DNA of 64,000 bases from JACKJP01 sp050249695 (GCA_050249695.1 JBFWQA010000003.1:124001-188000); one strand, 5' to 3'; numbered from the stretch's first letter, positions 48,103-56,698 are shown. Made by a program: numbers and translations. Notes: a model not told the origin generated them from the sequence alone.

Positions 48103-48803
48103 CGCGTCGACGGGCTGATCACCAGGTCTGAAGGTTCGCCGGAGGGTGCATGATGCTCGCTCCGGCGGCCTGCCTTTCCGCCATCGGGTGAAAAGGCGAC
48201 GCTCGCCTCGGCCCTGGCGACATCCTTCAGCGCATCCGCGATCAGCGGGAGGGTGTCATGACGGGCGCCGTCATGCTCGTCGAGCGCCTGGTTCAGCACC
48301 CCGCATCGCGCCCACTCCCGGTCGCTGATCTCCTTGACCTGCCGCGAGAAGGCCACGCAGGACGGCGCCGGCGGCAGCGCCATGATCTGCCGGTGCATGG
48401 CCTGCATGCAGTCATTGAAGATCTTCTCGTGCTTCAGTTCATGCGTCTTCAGCATGGCCAGCAGCCGGTCATATTGCGCTCGGGTGGACGAGGTCATCAT
48501 CGCCGGCGCGCGATGCCGCGGCAGCGTGATGGTGAATTCGGCCTGCAGCGTCAGATCCCCGGCGCGGCAGCCCGCGCCCTCGGCATAGCTCAGCTGCGGC
48601 TCGACATCGACCTTCGTCGTCGCATAGGCATGGCCGTCGCCATGGCGGGGCCCCGAGCTCAGCATGGAGTTGATGACCTCCAGCGGGCTGCGCCCTTCCA
48701 CGGCATAATAGTCGTAGTTCAGCTGCGATTTCACTCCGCCGGCCATTGCCGGCACCACCGTCAACAGCGCCGCCGCGCAGGCAGCAAGTCTCAACACACG
48801 CAT
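48099..48803 (-). CDS. DUF922 predicted secreted Zn-dependent protease (copy 1)
   Basis: 234 residues: signal peptide 1-20 (cut after AMA), a DUF922-type domain starting KSQLNYDYYAVEGRSPLEV, and the metal motif His-Glu-Leu-Lys-His (THELKHEKIF) near residue 132, an HExxH zinc-protease signature. Cysteines CRAG, DCM, SCVAF and RCG may form disulfides. The start at 48803 was chosen because GGAGG lies seven bases upstream. Close paralogue of the next gene with the same length; both end in PSG-PSDLV. Confidence 0.83.
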   Translation of the reverse strand: MRVLRLAACAAALLTVVPAMAGGVKSQLNYDYYAVEGRSPLEVINSMLSSGPRHGDGHAYATTKVDVEPQLSYAEGAGCRAGDLTLQAEFTITLPRHRAPAMMTSSTRAQYDRLLAMLKTHELKHEKIFNDCMQAMHRQIMALPPAPSCVAFSRQVKEISDREWARCGVLNQALDEHDGARHDTLPLIADALKDVARAEASVAFSPDGGKAGRRSEHHAPSGEPSDLVISPSTR

Positions 48804-48887
48804 CTTCATTCCTCCCGCTCGCCGCGAGGGCGAGATGGCGGGATCGTCCCGTGGCGGGAGCAATTCGTCAAGAGTACGGGCGTTCGC

Positions 48888-49592
48888 CTATCGCGGGTTG
48901 ACAACGAGATCCGAGGGATCGCCGCTGGGCGCGAAAGCGGAAGCGCGGCTGCCGCCGCCGCTGCCGCGGCTGGAGCTATTCGCCGCCGCGCGGGCCTTGA
49001 CCTGATCCACTTCCTTCAGCGCATCCGCGATCAGCGGCAGGCGGTCGTGACGGTCGGCATCGCGCTTGTCCAGCGCCTCGTCCTGCTCTTCGCAGCGCGC
49101 CCATTCCTCTTTGACGATGGTCTTGGCCTGCCACATGAACTCGTTGCAGGAGCGCGGCTTATTCAGCTGCGATATACGGCCTTGTATCCGCTGAACGCAG
49201 GCCTTGTGCAGGCGCACATGCTCGTTCTCGTGATCGAGAACGATCTTCATGAGCCGGTTGTACTGGCCGCGCACCGCGGGAGACATCGACGCGGGCGAAC
49301 GGTGCCTGGGCAGCGTGACCGTGAAGCGCGCGGTCAGCGTCAGGTCCGGTGCCTCGCAATTGCCGCCGCCGTTGAAATCGAGATCGTGGCTGATCTTCGT
49401 CTGGGTCGTCGCATAGGCGTGGCGGCGGTTCACCCTCGGTCCCTGCTGGAGCATCGACGCGACGATCTGCAAGGAGGTTTGCCCGTCGATGGCATAGTAT
49501 TGATATTCAAGGCTTGTCTTCAGACCGCCCGCGAAGGCCGGCGCCGCCGCCAGCATCGTCGCCACGCACAAGATCCATTTCCAAACGCGCAT
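48888..49592 (-). CDS. DUF922 predicted secreted Zn-dependent protease (copy 2)
   Basis: 234 residues, tandem paralogue of the previous gene: signal peptide 1-21 (cut after AFA), SLEYQYYAIDGQTSLQIV, HAYATT and SLPL-like LPLIADALK segments shared, and the HExxH motif DHENEHVRLH near residue 130. Only 84 bases separate the two, so they are probably cotranscribed. Proteolytic activity is predicted from the motif alone. The start at 49592 opens the signal peptide; an upstream ATG would add 8 residues. Confidence 0.83.
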   Translation of the reverse strand: MRVWKWILCVATMLAAAPAFAGGLKTSLEYQYYAIDGQTSLQIVASMLQQGPRVNRRHAYATTQTKISHDLDFNGGGNCEAPDLTLTARFTVTLPRHRSPASMSPAVRGQYNRLMKIVLDHENEHVRLHKACVQRIQGRISQLNKPRSCNEFMWQAKTIVKEEWARCEEQDEALDKRDADRHDRLPLIADALKEVDQVKARAAANSSSRGSGGGSRASAFAPSGDPSDLVVNPR

Positions 49593-49685
49593 CCTTGCCC
49601 CCGGGCAGGTCGACACCTCGCCTGAGGGTCCGGCGTGCAGGCATCCCCGTCAAGCGAAAAACGCGGCGCCTTCGGCGGACGGGCG

Positions 49686-50324
49686 TCAGCGAAGAAAGGG
49701 ATTCGTGGCCCGTTCCTGTCCGATCGTCGAGCCGGGTCCGTGCCCGCACAGGAAGCCCATCTCGTCGTCGAGCGGCAGCAGCTTGGTCTTGATGGCATTG
49801 ATCAGCGCGGCATGATCGCCGCCCGGCAGGTCCGTCCGGCCGATCGAGCCGGCGAAGAGAACATCCCCGACGATGGCGAAGTTGAGCTCCTTGCTGACGA
49901 AGACGACCGAACCGGGCGAATGGCCGGGGCAATGCAGCACCTCGAAACTGCGGCCCGCAATATCGACCGTGTCGCCTTCCTTCAGCCAGGTATCGGGTGT
50001 CACGTTGCGCGCCGGCCCGATGCCGGCGCTGGCCGCCTGCCGGTCGAGATTGTCCAGCAGCATCTTGTCGTCAAGGTGCGGCCCGGTGATCTTGACGTTG
50101 TACTTGTCGCGCATGTCCGCCGCGCCGCCGGCATGGTCGAGATGGCCGTGGGTCAGCAGGATGCCGTCGAGCTGGATTCCCTGCTCCTCGATCGCGGCCT
50201 GAATCTGATCGACGTCGCCGCCCGGGTCGATCACCACGCCGCGCTTGGTATCCTCGTCCCAGAACAGGCTGCAATTCTGCTGGTAAGGGGTCACCGGAAT
50301 GACGGCGGCACGAAGACTACCCAT
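49686..50324 (-). CDS. Metallo-beta-lactamase-fold hydrolase (glyoxalase II-like, YcbL group)
   Basis: 212 residues with the metal motif THGHLDHAGG (His-x-His-x-Asp-His, residues 59-64 region), CPGHSPGSVVF and GDVLFAGSIGRTDLPGGD, the order of the small YcbL/GloB-like hydrolases, which cleave thioesters such as S-lactoylglutathione. Substrate not certain. The ATG at 50324 has AGGAGAAGG upstream. Confidence 0.9.
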   Translation of the reverse strand: MGSLRAAVIPVTPYQQNCSLFWDEDTKRGVVIDPGGDVDQIQAAIEEQGIQLDGILLTHGHLDHAGGAADMRDKYNVKITGPHLDDKMLLDNLDRQAASAGIGPARNVTPDTWLKEGDTVDIAGRSFEVLHCPGHSPGSVVFVSKELNFAIVGDVLFAGSIGRTDLPGGDHAALINAIKTKLLPLDDEMGFLCGHGPGSTIGQERATNPFLR

Positions 50325-50652
50325 GAAACGACCTTCTCCTGCATGCGGTTGGCGACGTGCTGCATCGCCGTCCGTGACTAACCCAATGCCGGCCGAAATG
50401 TAACCCGCCGCAACCGTCATATAAATTTCAGTTGCGGCTTTTTAAGTGCTGCCACATAATTTTCGCCAAGGGCCGGTGACGTGGATGACGGTACCGGCAC
50501 CGGGCGAGCATTGAATAGGGCCCGGGAGCAACGCTGACCATTCGCATGAATGCATCGCAATTCCCGATCCGGATTGACATCGCCGATTGGCCGCATCGCA
50601 GGACGCTGCGCGTGCGGCTTTTTACTTTCACAGCATTAGGGAACGACGCGTA
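50325..50652. other. Divergent gap between the MBL-fold gene and the second cold-shock gene
   Basis: 328 bases. It contains the terminator-like hairpin at 50407-50443 and then over 200 bases that are probably the leader and promoter region of the cold-shock gene. No other structure or reading frame is convincing. Confidence 0.45.
50407..50443 (+). terminator. Orphan terminator-like hairpin
   Basis: GCCGCAAC (50407-50414), 16-base AT-rich loop, GTTGCGGC (50431-50438) and TTTTT. On the plus strand this is a plausible intrinsic terminator, but no plus-strand gene precedes it. It may end a small RNA transcribed antisense to the MBL-fold gene leader, or regulate the cold-shock gene. Confidence 0.5.
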
Positions 50653-50868
50653 ATGCGACAGAATGGTACCGTAAAGTTCTTCAATACCCAGAAGGGCTAT
50701 GGCTTCATTGCCCCGGAAGGCGGCGCGAAGGATGTGTTCGTGCACGTCACGGCGGTGGAGCGATCGGGCTTACCCCCGCTCGACAAGGGTATGAAGGTGA
50801 CTTTCGATCTGGAGGACGACCGGCGCGGGCGCGGGCCTCAGGCGGTCAATCTCCAGATGGCGGAATAG
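50653..50868 (+). CDS. Cold-shock-domain protein (second copy)
   Basis: 71 residues with KFFNTQKGYGFI (RNP1) and VFVHVTAV (RNP2), a single OB-fold RNA chaperone. It is clearly different from the first copy (C-terminal EDDRRGRGPQAVNL), so probably specialised. The ATG at 50653 gives the family start MRQNGTVKFF. It is preceded by a long untranslated region. Confidence 0.94.
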   Translation: MRQNGTVKFFNTQKGYGFIAPEGGAKDVFVHVTAVERSGLPPLDKGMKVTFDLEDDRRGRGPQAVNLQMAE

Positions 50869-50921
50869 ACGTTCCGGAACCGCTCCCGCCCGCCCGCCGT
50901 CTCACTCGCGGAGGGCCGGAC

Positions 50922-51197
50922 ATGAGAGTAGTCGGCAGAATCGTGATCGCCTCATGGCTCATCGCGGCGGGGTGGCCTGTCCTGGCGTCCGAGCCCGCGA
51001 CGCCGGCGCAACGGCCCAAGGCCGGAAACGGCATCACCGTGCAGATGCGCGAGAATATCCCCTGTTCCTGCCGCGCCAACGGCGTGAACTACGCCGCCGG
51101 CAGTCTGGTCTGTCTGAAGGGAAAGCTCGCCCGTTGCGGCTTTTCGCTCAACAATACGAGCTGGCAGTTCCTCGGCCGCGGCTGCCCGACCAGCTGA
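50922..51197 (+). CDS. Small exported cysteine-rich protein
   Basis: 91 residues: signal peptide 1-22 (cut after VLA), then a 68-residue mature part with five cysteines (CSC, LVC, RCG, GCP) within its C-terminal half. GGAGG lies seven bases before the ATG. No family recognised. Probably periplasmic and disulfide-bonded. It precedes lpcC by 65 bases, so may share a transcript. Confidence 0.65.
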   Translation: MRVVGRIVIASWLIAAGWPVLASEPATPAQRPKAGNGITVQMRENIPCSCRANGVNYAAGSLVCLKGKLARCGFSLNNTSWQFLGRGCPTS

Positions 51198-51209
51198 GAT
51201 GGAATTACC

Positions 51210-51250
51210 CCGGTCACCCATCGACTTCCCGTTACGGGACTGGTAACCGG
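51210..51250 (+). promoter_or_regulatory. Nested inverted repeats in the lpcC leader
   Basis: CCGGTCACC (51210-51218) can pair with GGTAACCGG (51242-51250) at 8 of 9 positions, enclosing CCCG-TTA-CGGG (51228-51238). The structure ends 12 bases before the lpcC ATG and would lie over or beside its ribosome-binding region. No T-run, so not a classical terminator. Confidence 0.4.
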
Positions 51251-51262
51251 TTTCAACAGAAC

Positions 51263-52345
51263 ATGCGCAACGAAACCCCGCCAGACGCGACCATCGAACC
51301 CGACGCGATCGAGGTGGTCGTTCCCAACTTCAACCGCCGCTTTTCGGGCGTGACAGCGACCGTCCGCACGCTCCTGCCTGTGCAGAAGCACATGGTCGGG
51401 ATCGTCGGAACGGGGGCTCATCTGCCGCAGGGTGTTCCGGTCATCTCCAAATGGCGGCTGTTTACGCTGAGGCGCCCGCCGAGGGGGCGCCCGTTCCGGA
51501 TCTTTCACGCCCGCCGCAACATCGAGATGGTCTGGGCCGTCATCCTGCGTGACGTCTTCCGGCTGCCTTTTCGGCTCGTTTTCACCTCCGCCGCGCAGCG
51601 CCATCACAAACGCTTCACCCGCTGGCTGATCGCGCGGATGGATGCCGTGATCGCGACCAGCCCGCAAGCGGCGACCTATCTGCGCCGGCCGGCCGAAGTG
51701 ATCATGCACGGTATCGACACCGACCTCTACGCGCCGGCCCGGGATCGCGCTGCCGCCTGGGCGGCGACCGGCCTGCCGGGCAAGAGGGGCATCGGCGTTT
51801 TCGGCAGGGTCCGCCATCAGAAGGGCACCGACCTGTTCGTCGAGGCAATGATCCGCCTGCTCCCGGCCCGGCCGGACGTGACTGCGATCGTCGTCGGCCT
51901 GACGACCCCGCAGGAACAGGCATTCACCGAAGGCCTGAAGGCGCGGATCGCCGGTGCCGGCCTTTCGGACCGTATCCTCATCCTTGGCGAACAGCCCGCC
52001 GGCGCCCTGCCCGGCTGGTTCCGCGCCATTTCCGTCTATGTCGCGCCGATGCGGTGGGAAGGCTTCGGTCTGACGCCGCTGGAAGCGATGGCTTCGCAGA
52101 CCCCGGTCGTCGCGACACGCTGCGGCGCCGCGCCGGCGCTCCTCCTCGACGGGAAGACCGGCCTGCTGGTCGATGTGGAGGACGTCGATGCGATGACCGC
52201 CGCGATCGGCCGGCTGATCGACGATCCGCAATTGTGCGAGGACATGGGCCGCGCGGGGCGCGAGCATGTCCGGAACTATTTCGCCGTCGCCCGCGAGGCG
52301 CGCGAGATCGTCAATGTCTACGAGACATTGTGGCGGGCCGGCTGA
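51263..52345 (+). CDS. lpcC: Lipopolysaccharide core glycosyltransferase, LpsB/LpcC type
   Basis: 360-residue GT-B fold, family 4 glycosyltransferase. It starts VVVPNFNRRFSGVTATVRTLLPVQ, matching the NFKRRLSGVTST start of rhizobial LpsB/LpcC, which add mannose to the LPS inner core. The C-terminal half has GVFGRVRHQKGTDLFVEA and the EGFGLTPLEAMASQTPVVAT donor-binding motif with the E-x7-E pattern. The ATG at 51263 is the only start matching the family; the frame is open much further upstream without conservation. Cytoplasmic face of the inner membrane. Confidence 0.88.
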   Translation: MRNETPPDATIEPDAIEVVVPNFNRRFSGVTATVRTLLPVQKHMVGIVGTGAHLPQGVPVISKWRLFTLRRPPRGRPFRIFHARRNIEMVWAVILRDVFRLPFRLVFTSAAQRHHKRFTRWLIARMDAVIATSPQAATYLRRPAEVIMHGIDTDLYAPARDRAAAWAATGLPGKRGIGVFGRVRHQKGTDLFVEAMIRLLPARPDVTAIVVGLTTPQEQAFTEGLKARIAGAGLSDRILILGEQPAGALPGWFRAISVYVAPMRWEGFGLTPLEAMASQTPVVATRCGAAPALLLDGKTGLLVDVEDVDAMTAAIGRLIDDPQLCEDMGRAGREHVRNYFAVAREAREIVNVYETLWRAG

Positions 52346-52414
52346 GCGCTTCCGGCCGGCGAGGAAATCGTCTAGGCTTTGCTCACCATGAAGCCGACCG
52401 AGGGAATGAACACC

Positions 52415-52849
52415 ATGCTTGCACGCCTGCTGGTGCTGATACTGTTTCTGGCGCCGACGGCGTCCGCGGAGGCAGGTTTCTTCTTCTACGGCTCGCCCTA
52501 TCGCGACGGGCCTTGGGAAGGACCGGCCTGCGACGCACCGCAGGTGCTATCCGCGATCCAGAGGCGCTTCGCGCGGGTCGAGACGACCTATTGGGAAGGC
52601 GCGCGGATTATCGGCATCGACTATGTGCGCGAGGACGCCACGCGGGACTGGCAGCCCACGATCATCGCCCGGCGCTACTGTTCGGCGCGCGCGACCCTTT
52701 CCGACGGCGGCATCCATGAACTCGTCTACTGGCTGCGCAGCGACCAGGGCTTCGCCGGGGTTGGCTGGGGCGTTCAGTACTGCCTTGTCGGACGCGACCG
52801 TTTCCTGACCTACGCCCCCGCCTGCTCGGTGTTGCGGCCGAAATTCTAG
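52415..52849 (+). CDS. Exported hypothetical protein of a Hyphomicrobiales family
   Basis: 144 residues: signal peptide 1-18 (cut after ASA), then a compact domain with four cysteines (ACDAP, YCSA, QYCLV, ACSV) and segments VETTYWEGARIIGIDYVRE and GGIHELVYWL. It resembles conserved periplasmic proteins of unknown function that I recall beside ribonuclease T2 genes in rhizobia. Starts at 52388 and 52406 are possible; 52415 has GAGGG at good distance. It ends 6 bases before the ribonuclease T2 start. Confidence 0.7.
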   Translation: MLARLLVLILFLAPTASAEAGFFFYGSPYRDGPWEGPACDAPQVLSAIQRRFARVETTYWEGARIIGIDYVREDATRDWQPTIIARRYCSARATLSDGGIHELVYWLRSDQGFAGVGWGVQYCLVGRDRFLTYAPACSVLRPKF

Positions 52850-52855
52850 CCCCGC

Positions 52856-53517
52856 ATGCGGCCAACCCTTCCGAGCCGATTGGGCCTCGGACTGTGCCTG
52901 CTTGGCCTCCTGCTTGTCGGGCCGGCCGCGGCGCGTGGCATCAATGTCGCGGGCGATTTCGATTTCTACGTGCTGTCGCTGTCATGGTCGCCATCCTATT
53001 GCGAGGCGGAAGGCCCCGCGCGGACCGCAGCCAATGCGCGGCGGGACGGCCCTACGCCTTCGTCGTTCACGGTCTCTGGCCGCAATATGATCGCGGTTTC
53101 CCGGAATTCTGTCAGGCGCTGCCCGGCCGGGCGCCCGAAACGATCGTGCGCACCATGCTCGACATCATGCCGAGCGCGGACCTCGTCCGGCACGAATGGC
53201 AAAAGCACGGAAGCTGCTCAGGAATGACGCCGCAGGGTTATTTCGCACAGATCCGGGCCGCGCGCGCCCGCATCGCGATACCGCCCGATTTTGTCGGCCC
53301 GAAAGACCACCGCACGGTCGCCCCGACGGATGTCGAACGAAGCTTCCTGGCGGCCAATCCCGGGCTGCCGGCGGACGCGGTCGCCGTCACCTGCGACCAG
53401 CGCCGCCTTCGCGAGGTGCGCATCTGCATGTCGAAGGATCTGCGCTTCCACCCTTGCCCGGAAATCGACCGTCGGGCGTGCCGCAATCCCCGCCTCGCCG
53501 TTCCGCCGGTGCGTTAG
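52856..53517 (+). pseudogene. Ribonuclease T2 family protein, interrupted by a frameshift
   Basis: Two overlapping frames together make one exported RNase T2 of about 220 residues. The first (from 52856) gives a signal peptide and DFDFYVLSLSWSPSYCEAEG. The second continues with RADRSQCAAGRPYAFVVHGLWPQ, which holds catalytic site I, then EWQKHGSC, catalytic site II. The switch is at the CCCC run 53014-53017: a fifth C would restore one frame. Apparent one-base deletion, sequencing error, or less likely programmed -1 slippage. As read, translation ends at 53227 with a truncated, inactive product. The downstream DUF1176 gene begins at the next base after the stop. Confidence 0.85.
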
Positions 53518-54567
53518 ATGCAAAGGCGCGCCTGGCTGGTCTTGGGTTTGCTTGTCGCGGCGCTTGTCGCCGGCGGCAATGCGCCCAGGCGTGCCGGCGC
53601 ATGGTTCGTCGACTGTGACGACAATCTTTATTGCGCGGCAGCCTCGATTGCCGCCGAACGCGACGCCAAGGTCGTCCTGCGGATCGGCAGGAAGGCGGCG
53701 GGGCCGTGGCAGATATCCTTCGTGCCGGGCGGTTTTCAATTCGACCCCGCGCAGACGCTTGCCGTCTCCGTCGATGGCGGACCGAAGATCAGCTTCCATC
53801 CCGGCGAGGACTTCCTCGCCTACGGCACGGACAAACCCGAATACCACCTTATCGACGGCACCCTTGCCGAGCAGGTGTTGCGCGGGATGGAAAAGGGCGG
53901 GCGGGTGGAACTGATGCTCGCCGCCGGAGATGGTTCGAGCCATGTGTTCGCGGCCTCGCTCAAAGGACTTGCCGCCGCCCTCGCCCATATCGGCGAGGCG
54001 CAGCGCCGGCCGGCCGGCGACCGCACAGTCGCGGGCCCGGAAGGTCTGGCGATCCATCCCTCGATGGCCGGCGCAACGCCGCTCGCCGATGGCGGCAAGG
54101 GACCGCGCGGCATCCCGGCCCGGGTGTACGAACAGCATGTGCGGCAGAGCGCCTGCGAGGCGCTGGATGGCGAAGGGCTGAAGGATGCCGCGATCGTCAC
54201 CGGCGGGCTGGACGCGCGCAGCCGCCTTTTCGCCCTGCCCTGCACCAACAGCGGCGGGCGCGTGACGTACAGACTTTACCGCATCGAGACAGGCGAAATC
54301 GGCGGGGTGGAGACGCTGTACTTCGCCCTGTATCTGCCTGATTTCGGCTGGACCGGTACTGACCTTCTGGAGAATGTCGCCTATAGCGAAGCGGACGCAA
54401 CCTTGACGATGCGCGCCGGGCGCGACTCCGGCGGCGGCTGCGCGAGCCGCGCCGTTCATCGCTGGGAGGGGTGGCGGTTCGCGCTTAAGGATTACCGGAT
54501 CGATATTGCCTGCAAAGGAGGCCCGCCGGAGAGCTGGCGGCAGGTCTATGGGGAGGAAAAGAAATGA
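53518..54567 (+). CDS. DUF1176 exported protein
   Basis: 349 residues with an N-terminal signal sequence (about 1-22). The WFVDCDDNLYCAAAS motif and the C-terminal part (GGCASRAVHRWEGWRFALKDYRIDIACKGG) match DUF1176 proteins, periplasmic proteins of unknown role. It begins immediately after the ribonuclease T2 stop and overlaps the next gene's ATG by 4 bases (ATGA), so the RNase-DUF1176-GST genes form one operon. Confidence 0.85.
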   Translation: MQRRAWLVLGLLVAALVAGGNAPRRAGAWFVDCDDNLYCAAASIAAERDAKVVLRIGRKAAGPWQISFVPGGFQFDPAQTLAVSVDGGPKISFHPGEDFLAYGTDKPEYHLIDGTLAEQVLRGMEKGGRVELMLAAGDGSSHVFAASLKGLAAALAHIGEAQRRPAGDRTVAGPEGLAIHPSMAGATPLADGGKGPRGIPARVYEQHVRQSACEALDGEGLKDAAIVTGGLDARSRLFALPCTNSGGRVTYRLYRIETGEIGGVETLYFALYLPDFGWTGTDLLENVAYSEADATLTMRAGRDSGGGCASRAVHRWEGWRFALKDYRIDIACKGGPPESWRQVYGEEKK

Positions 54568-55169
54568 TGATACTGCGTTCAAGTCCGCTTTCGCCGTTCG
54601 GTCGCAAGGTCAAGATCGCCATGCACCAACTGGGTCTTGCCGACCGCATCCGCGTCGAGATGACCGACACCACCGATCCTGAGGATTCCATCCGTCGCCA
54701 GAACCCGCTCGGCAAGATCCCGGCGCTGGTGCTGGAAGACGGGACCGTCCTCTACGATTCGCCGGTGATCCTCGAATATCTGGACGCGCTGGCCGGCGGC
54801 GGTCAAATCCTCCCGCGCGATGGCGCGGACCGCTGGCGCGTGTTGACGCTTCACGCCCTGGCGGACGGCATCATGGATGCCGCTCTGCTGCAGGTCTACG
54901 AGAAGCGCTATCGCGACGAAAGCACGCACAACACCCGCTGGCTCGACCTGCAGGCGGGCAAGATCGCACGGGGCCTCTCCGTTCTTGATCGGAACCCGCC
55001 TGCCCCGAGGGTCGATATGGGCACGATCGCGCTTGCCTGCGCGCTCGGCTATCTCGACCTGCGTTTCGACGGCGCCTGGCGCAAGGCATATCCGGCGCTG
55101 GAAAAATGGCTGGCCGCCTTCGCAGCGGCCGTTCCATCCTTCGAAAAGACCGCGCCGCCCACATCCTGA
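54564..55169 (+). CDS. Glutathione S-transferase family protein (YibF-like)
   Basis: 201 residues: N-terminal thioredoxin-fold domain starting MILRSSPLSPFGRKVKIAMHQLGL with the Ser-Pro-Phe-x-Arg-Lys-Val motif, NPLGKIPALVLEDG (cis-proline) and DSPVILEYLD; helical C-terminal domain from about residue 85. Activity and substrate unknown. GGGGAGG lies upstream and the start overlaps the DUF1176 stop. Confidence 0.9.
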   Translation: MMILRSSPLSPFGRKVKIAMHQLGLADRIRVEMTDTTDPEDSIRRQNPLGKIPALVLEDGTVLYDSPVILEYLDALAGGGQILPRDGADRWRVLTLHALADGIMDAALLQVYEKRYRDESTHNTRWLDLQAGKIARGLSVLDRNPPAPRVDMGTIALACALGYLDLRFDGAWRKAYPALEKWLAAFAAAVPSFEKTAPPTS

Positions 55170-55190
55170 GCGAGGCGGCATCGGCACGAC

Positions 55191-55637
55191 TCAGGCGAGC
55201 GGAGGTATCCGCAGCTTTTGACCCGGATAGATCTTGTCGGGATGTTTGAGCATCGGCTTGTTGGCCTCGAAGATCACCGTATGTTTCGCGCCTTTGCCCT
55301 TGCCGTAGTGGGTTTCGGCGATCTTCCAGAGCGTATCGCCCTTGACGACGGTATAGAACTTCGAGTCGGGTTCCTTGGCCTCGACCTTGATATCTTCCTC
55401 GACCTTGCCGATGCCGAGCACGTTGCCCGCCGCCAGGATAAGCTTTTCGCGGATGGAGTTGCTCGCGGCGGTGCCGCTGATCTTCACGGTATCGCCCTCG
55501 ACCTTCACGTCGAGATCTTTGGCGTCGAGACCGTGACTCTCGACTTCCTTCTTGAGCGCATCCGCGCTGGGCGACTGGCTGGCCGAAGTAATACCGAGCT
55601 TTTCGCCGACGTCCTTGATGAAATCGAAAACTCCCAT
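55191..55637 (-). CDS. BON- and LysM-domain protein (Kbp/YgaU-like)
   Basis: 148 residues, no signal peptide: N-terminal FDFIKDVGEKLG, a BON domain (about 25-85, ALKKEVESHGLDAKDLDVKVEGDTVKISG) and a C-terminal LysM domain (about 97-146, FYTVVKGDTLWKIAETHYGKG...). This is the architecture of E. coli Kbp (YgaU), a cytoplasmic potassium-binding protein made under osmotic stress. The ATG at 55637 gives the family start MGVFDFIKD. Confidence 0.92.
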   Translation of the reverse strand: MGVFDFIKDVGEKLGITSASQSPSADALKKEVESHGLDAKDLDVKVEGDTVKISGTAASNSIREKLILAAGNVLGIGKVEEDIKVEAKEPDSKFYTVVKGDTLWKIAETHYGKGKGAKHTVIFEANKPMLKHPDKIYPGQKLRIPPLA

Positions 55638-55720
55638 GACCCGGATCTCCCGTTTGGTTGTCAGGCCATGGATATTAACGCCCGCCGCGAATGGGGGAAG
55701 AGGATTCACGCCGCAACGAA

Positions 55721-55742
55721 AACGAGCCGGCTGAAAGCCGGC
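55721..55742 (-). terminator. Hairpin after the second outer-membrane barrel gene
   Basis: Minus strand GCCGGC, five-base loop, GCCGGC followed by TCGTTTTCG, 30 bases past the stop. The T-run is interrupted, so this is a weak terminator. Confidence 0.5.
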
Positions 55743-55771
55743 CCGTTCGCAATCGAAAATATCCGCCCGGC

Positions 55772-56437
55772 TTAGAAGCCGCCGAACTTCCAGTTGACGC
55801 CGACGCGGGCGATGGACTGGTTCAGATCGACATTCGCCGGGGTCACGCCGAGAAGCAGGTTCTCATCCGAGAAATCGTTGTAGAGATACTCTGCGCGGAC
55901 CGTGAAGCGGTCGTTGACGGCGTATTCCCAACCCGCACCCAGCGTCCAGCCGGTGAGCGACGTGGAGGTTGCACCCGATCCCGCCAGACGCACATTGACG
56001 TCGGTGAACGCGGCACCGCCGGTGGCGTAGATCAACGAGCGGTCGAAGGCCACGCCGAGACGGGCGCGAATCGTGGCCAGCCAGTTCTGCTCGACGCCGT
56101 AGCCGAGCGCGCCGGCATCCGCGTCGGAGAAGTTGAAGTCACCTTCAACGCCGTAGACGAAATTGCCGGACTGGAAATTGATGCCGCCCTGGATACCGCC
56201 GATGAACCCGTCCGGATCCACGGTGATGGGAGCGCCGCCGACGACCGAATCGGCATTGCCCCAACCATAGCCGGCGTTCAGACCGATATAGGGACCCGAC
56301 CAGAGATAGGCCGCCTGAGTCGGTGCCTGCTGGTAGACCGGATTGTTGGCTTGGGGTTGCGGCATATCCGCCGCCATTGCCGGAACGGCGAGAAACATTG
56401 CGCCTGCGGCGATCATACTCTTGCGGCCGAGGGTCAT
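55772..56437 (-). CDS. Outer-membrane beta-barrel protein, Omp25/Omp31 type (second)
   Basis: 221 residues: signal peptide 1-21 (cut after AMA), then YLWSGPYIGLNAGYGWG and a repeating strand pattern with YGVEGDFNFSD, GAGWEYAVNDRFTVRAEYLY, ending VNWKFGGF. It shares the Omp25/31 barrel family with the gene at 42131 but is clearly distinct. AAGGAG precedes the ATG at 56437; the open frame upstream is unconserved. Confidence 0.9.
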   Translation of the reverse strand: MTLGRKSMIAAGAMFLAVPAMAADMPQPQANNPVYQQAPTQAAYLWSGPYIGLNAGYGWGNADSVVGGAPITVDPDGFIGGIQGGINFQSGNFVYGVEGDFNFSDADAGALGYGVEQNWLATIRARLGVAFDRSLIYATGGAAFTDVNVRLAGSGATSTSLTGWTLGAGWEYAVNDRFTVRAEYLYNDFSDENLLLGVTPANVDLNQSIARVGVNWKFGGF

Positions 56438-56698
56438 TGGGAACTCCTTTATGAACTGCTTTACACGCCTGCCGCCCCCGCTCGGGAGACTGGTTAAAGC
56501 TGGCGTCCGATGCGAGCGAATAGACAACGCGATTGTGACGCCAAGCGTTCCCCAACATGGCGAAAACGTGCCCACAATAGGGCGTGGGCGACTGTCGCAT
56601 TCGCGCAACACCTGCCCCGCGGGCGAAAGTCGCCCTTTGCCTTGCCGGAACCGCATCCTATATGGCTTCCAACCAAGCCCGTTCCTGCAGGATGTTCA

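Noticed and set aside
52894..53517. A complete protein starting at the ATG at 52894
   Set aside because: Its first 55 residues are arginine-rich shadow sequence without a signal peptide. The real N-terminus is in the other frame from 52856.
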